DNA from: an uncultured Ruminococcus sp.
GTDB lineage: Bacteria > Bacillota > Clostridia > Oscillospirales > CAG-272
NCBI GenBank assembly: GCA_902778145.1
Contig: CACYWW010000001.1
Span: 38,504 to 102,503 of the forward strand
Reading direction: 5' to 3'
Length of the DNA: 64,000 bases
Every line of letters starts with the position of its first letter. The first letter of the stretch is position 1. The notes under the pieces are model-generated. The model searched no databases. It was not told the origin of the DNA and saw only the letters and a list, made by a program, of their open reading frames with translations. Below are positions 61,056 to 64,000 of this stretch, piece after piece. Both the position numbers and the translations under genes were made by a program.

Positions 61056-62591
61056 TCAATGCCAGTATTTCCGGTCGAGTGAGCGCATGCTCACCGCCTG
61101 CGCTATGTGGTAATCCGTTATCTGCTCGGACGCGTCGATATCGGCGACGGTCCGCGCGACGCGCAGGATCCTGTCGTAGCCTCTCGCCGACAGTCCGAGC
61201 TTTTCGAACGCCGCCTTGAGTATCTTCTTGCCCTCCGGGCTTACGTTGCAGTATTTTCTGATCTGCGCGCTCGTCATCTGCGCGTTGTTCGTGATCCCGG
61301 ACGCCTTGTTGCGCTCCGCCGAGAATTCTCGCGCACGTCTGATGCGCTCGCGTATCGCCGACGACGTCTCCCCGTTCGGCTTGTCCGCAAGCTCCTCGAA
61401 GGAAAGCGACGGCATCTCGACCTGTATGTCTATCCTGTCGAGCAGAGGGCCCGATATCCGGGAAAGATATCTGCGGATCTCCTGCGGCGTGCAGGTGCAT
61501 CTGCGCACGGTCGAGCCGAAATAACCGCACTTGCACGGGTTCATCGCACATACGAGCATGAATTTGCTCGGGAACGACAGCTTGCCGTTGACGCGCGTTA
61601 TCGTGACGCGCCCGTCCTCGAGCGGCTGTCTCATCGCCTCCATCGCGGAGCGGGAGAATTCCGGCAGCTCGTCAAGGAACAGCACGCCGTTGTGAGCGAG
61701 AGATATCTCGCCCGGGGTCGGTATCTGACCGCCGCCGGACAGACCCGCGCTCGACATCGTGTGGTGGGGCGAGCGGAACGGACGCTGCGTCATGAGCGAA
61801 ACGTCGGGCGGCAGCGTCCCGGCGACCGAATGTATTTTCGTCGTCTCTATGGCCTCTTCGAAGCTCATCTCCGGCATTATCGTCGGTATGCGCTTCGCCA
61901 GCATGCTTTTACCGGTGCCGGGCGGGCCGATCATGAGTATGTTGTGACCGCCGGTGACGGCGACCTCTATCGCGCGCTTTGCCGCCTCCTGCCCTTTGAC
62001 GTCGGCGAAATCAAGTATGAAATCCGTGAACGAATCGGCGAACACGCTGCCGTTGAACGTCACGGGCTTTATCTTATTGTCGGTATTGAAATGCGAAACG
62101 ATCTCGTAAAGGCTCTTTATCGGGTAGATGTTGACGCCCTCGACGACGGACGCCTCCTTCGCGTTATCCGCCGGCAGATAAACGTCCGTTATCCCCGCCG
62201 CCTTCGCCGCGACTGTCATGCAAAGCGCGCCTCTGACCGGGCGGATATCGCCGGACAGCGAAAGCTCGCCGAGGAAGCAGCACCCGGAAAGATCCGCGAT
62301 CGGATTTATCACCTCCGACGCCGAAAGGATGGCGACGGCGATGGCTGTATCGTACGAGCTGCCCTCTTTCTTTCTGTCGGCGGGAGCAAGGTTCACCGTT
62401 ATACCGGTCTGCGGGAAGACCATTCCGGAGTTCATCACCGCGGCGTTTATGCGGTCCTTCGATTCCTTTATCGCCGTATCTGGCAAGCCGACTATATCAA
62501 AAAACGGGAGAGTCGCGGCGCAGCTGCATTCGACCGTCACAAGATAACCGTCGATGCCCCGCAATCCGCAGGTGTATACCGTGGATAGCAT
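61056..62591 (-). CDS. comM: YifB/ComM family Mg-chelatase-like AAA+ ATPase
   Basis: The 511-residue protein has an N-terminal Lon-like domain (LRGIDGYLVTVECSCAATLPFFDIVGLPD, residues 8-36), Walker A GPPGTGKSMLAKRIP near 218, the Mg-chelatase block FRSPHHTMSSAGLSGGG, CAMNPCKCGYFG and a C-terminal domain (RGYDRILRVARTVADI). ComM-type helicases promote branch migration during natural transformation in some bacteria. In Clostridia the role is less clear. AAGGG lies upstream of the start. Confidence 0.95.
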   Translation of the reverse strand: MLSTVYTCGLRGIDGYLVTVECSCAATLPFFDIVGLPDTAIKESKDRINAAVMNSGMVFPQTGITVNLAPADRKKEGSSYDTAIAVAILSASEVINPIADLSGCCFLGELSLSGDIRPVRGALCMTVAAKAAGITDVYLPADNAKEASVVEGVNIYPIKSLYEIVSHFNTDNKIKPVTFNGSVFADSFTDFILDFADVKGQEAAKRAIEVAVTGGHNILMIGPPGTGKSMLAKRIPTIMPEMSFEEAIETTKIHSVAGTLPPDVSLMTQRPFRSPHHTMSSAGLSGGGQIPTPGEISLAHNGVLFLDELPEFSRSAMEAMRQPLEDGRVTITRVNGKLSFPSKFMLVCAMNPCKCGYFGSTVRRCTCTPQEIRRYLSRISGPLLDRIDIQVEMPSLSFEELADKPNGETSSAIRERIRRAREFSAERNKASGITNNAQMTSAQIRKYCNVSPEGKKILKAAFEKLGLSARGYDRILRVARTVADIDASEQITDYHIAQAVSMRSLDRKYWH

Positions 62592-62696
62592 ATTTCATCC
62601 GCCCTTTCGCATCGTTGACATATTGTACCATAAAAATGCGCGATATTCAATAGTAAAAAAGCAGAAAATGATGATATTTCGGTTAAATCCCGGAGA

Positions 62697-63782
62697 TCAT
62701 TTCCCGATTATCCTCCGCACAGCGTCGCGAAGCACCTCCGCCGCGCGGTCGATCTCCTCCTCCGTGTTCATCCGTCCGACGGAAAAGCGGACGGCGGACG
62801 AGACGCGCTCCGCTGACAGTCCCATGGCGGTGAGCACGTGCGACGGTGACGACGACGTGCAGGCAGATCCCGCCGCCGCGTCGACGCCGCCTTCTCCGAG
62901 CAGGAAAAGTATCCCCTCCGATTCGGCGCCGGGGAACGATACGTTCAGGATCCCGGGAACGCGCCGCCCTTCCCCGTTCACGACAGCGGACGGAACGGTA
63001 TCGAGTATCCGCCGCTCGAGCCTGTCGCGCAGCGCCTCAACGCGGCAGAGATCCGGCTTCGATTCAAGCGCCGCCGAAAGTGCGAACGCGAACGCGACGT
63101 TCTGCGTGCCGGGTCTGATCCCGTATTCCTGCTCACCGTCACGCGCGATGCGGATCCCTTTTCTGACGCAGAGCAGTCCGGATCCCTTCGGCGCGCCGAG
63201 TTTGTGGCCCGAAAGGCTGAAAACGTCCGCTCCGCATGATACGACGGCGGCGGGATCCGGCGCCTGAACGGCGTCCGTGAAAAATGTTATCCCGCGCTCA
63301 CGCGCGATCCCGGCGATCTCCTCAACAGGCTGCAGCACCCCGGTCTCATTGTTCGCGTACATAACGGCGATAAGCGAGGTGTCCGGTCTTATCGCCCGCG
63401 CGACGTCATCCGGGTCGACCGCGCCGCCGCTTCCCGGCATAACGTACGTCACCTCGGCACCGAAGCCTTCGAGCATGCGGCACGCGGAGATGACCGCGCT
63501 GTGCTCGATCGCGGTCGTGATCACATGTCCGCGTCCGAGTCTGAGCAGTGCAAGCATATCCGATTCGGTGCCGCCGGAGGTGAAGCAGACGTCATAGTCC
63601 GCGCATCCGAGCGCGGCGGCTGTCCTCCGTCTCGCCTCCTCCAGTGCCTTGCCCGCCCGGAGCCCGGGCAGATTCTTTGCGGACGGGTTTCCCCATTCCG
63701 CGCCGAAATACGGTTCCATCGCCTTCACTGCCTCCGGCAGTACCGGTACGGTCGCGGCGTTATCAAGATATATCCGATCCAT
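62697..63782 (-). CDS. Cysteine desulfurase (NifS/IscS family)
   Basis: At 361 residues the protein shows YLDNAATVPVLPEAV, GGTESDMLALL, EHSAV with the catalytic histidine, the PLP lysine Lys194 in SGHKLGAPKG and the catalytic cysteine Cys308 in GSACTSSSPSHVL. It takes sulfur from cysteine for Fe-S clusters or thiolated tRNA. No IscU, NifU or ThiI partner is in the window, so the acceptor is unknown. Confidence 0.93.
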   Translation of the reverse strand: MDRIYLDNAATVPVLPEAVKAMEPYFGAEWGNPSAKNLPGLRAGKALEEARRRTAAALGCADYDVCFTSGGTESDMLALLRLGRGHVITTAIEHSAVISACRMLEGFGAEVTYVMPGSGGAVDPDDVARAIRPDTSLIAVMYANNETGVLQPVEEIAGIARERGITFFTDAVQAPDPAAVVSCGADVFSLSGHKLGAPKGSGLLCVRKGIRIARDGEQEYGIRPGTQNVAFAFALSAALESKPDLCRVEALRDRLERRILDTVPSAVVNGEGRRVPGILNVSFPGAESEGILFLLGEGGVDAAAGSACTSSSPSHVLTAMGLSAERVSSAVRFSVGRMNTEEEIDRAAEVLRDAVRRIIGK

Positions 63783-64000
63783 AAAAAACTCCCGGGAATT
63801 AAGAATGATGAATTAAGAATACAGAATGACAGGCGCCGCGTCATTCTGAGCGCAGCGAAGGAGCTCCTTCGATCAGCGCCGCTCACCGTCTGTGCCGCCG
63901 CATGGTGTTCGCCTCATCCACCACTTCGTGGTCCCCCTTCCCCAAAAGGGGAAGGTTTAACGCGCCCCCTCAGATACTTCTGAGGGAGGGGTAAGAGGGG
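63783..64000. repeat. Repeat-containing intergenic region at the right edge
   Basis: No gene is visible. An AATTAAGAAT-rich stretch is followed by TCATTCTGAGCGCAGCGAAGG, related to the block at about 55814, and by the block at 63961-64000 that matches 55985-56025 closely. The element runs off the window. Confidence 0.55.

Noticed and set aside
61107-62588. A 493-codon plus-strand frame
   Set aside because: It is antisense to comM, very arginine-rich and without recognisable domains.
1-64000. tRNA, rRNA and CRISPR arrays
   Set aside because: No cloverleaf-type sequence, rRNA signature or regularly spaced direct repeat was seen on either strand by eye.

Overview
The window looks like a chromosome segment of an uncultured gut-type Clostridia (Bacillota). 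Nearly every gene is on the minus strand, so transcription runs from high to low coordinates. The evidence is SpoVG, LexA, sigma-A type promoters, strong AGGAGG ribosome sites, a pyruvate:ferredoxin oxidoreductase, a Gram-positive Tad pilus without a secretin, and dispersed hairpin-rich intergenic repeats. Base composition changes by eye: moderate on the left, distinctly AT-rich between about 22.7 and 39.6 kb, and GC-rich from about 39.6 kb to the right end.

Region 1 (about 1-22.7 kb) reads as part of an integrative conjugative element or related island. It has a ParA/ParB pair, SpoVG, small accessory proteins, a LexA-type repressor, a WYL regulator, an alkyltransferase-like protein, a TIR-domain protein and, at the left edge, the start of a large element-encoded protein. 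Between SpoVG and the left accessory genes lies an apparently complete Flp/Tad (type IVc) pilus locus: two Flp pilins, a lipoprotein, prepilin peptidase, CpaB, TadZ, TadA, TadB, TadC, two TadE-like pseudopilins, a cysteine-rich membrane-anchored protein and a 1000-residue secreted protein. Everything from parA to position 1 runs in one direction with short gaps or overlaps. No integrase, relaxase or type IV secretion gene is visible, so the mobile nature is inferred.

Region 2 (22.8-39.3 kb) is a Wzx/Wzy-type capsule or exopolysaccharide operon. It encodes precursor synthesis (UDP-GlcA, UDP-GalA, UDP-ManNAc, UDP-ManNAcA and an FnlA/RmlD-like 6-deoxy-amino-sugar branch), a PglC-type initiating sugar transferase, a PglD-like acyltransferase, three glycosyltransferases, a pyruvyltransferase, flippase and polymerase. 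Upstream, a plus-strand promoter and terminator bracket a possible small RNA. Beyond that a second sugar transferase gene is cut in half at about 39.64 kb, next to an intact aminotransferase gene. This looks like a recombination or insertion junction.

Region 3 (39.9-55.7 kb) carries envelope and secretion genes: a GH71/GH99-like secreted protein, other secreted proteins with C-terminal membrane anchors, two ABC exporters and a tandem family of lipoproteins with a CPDPFC motif. Two nearly identical 160-bp repeats, which look like transposase remnants, bracket one ABC/lipoprotein cassette. Region 4 (55.7-64 kb) is ordinary chromosome: pyruvate:ferredoxin oxidoreductase, comM-purC and a cysteine desulfurase, separated by dispersed hairpin repeats.
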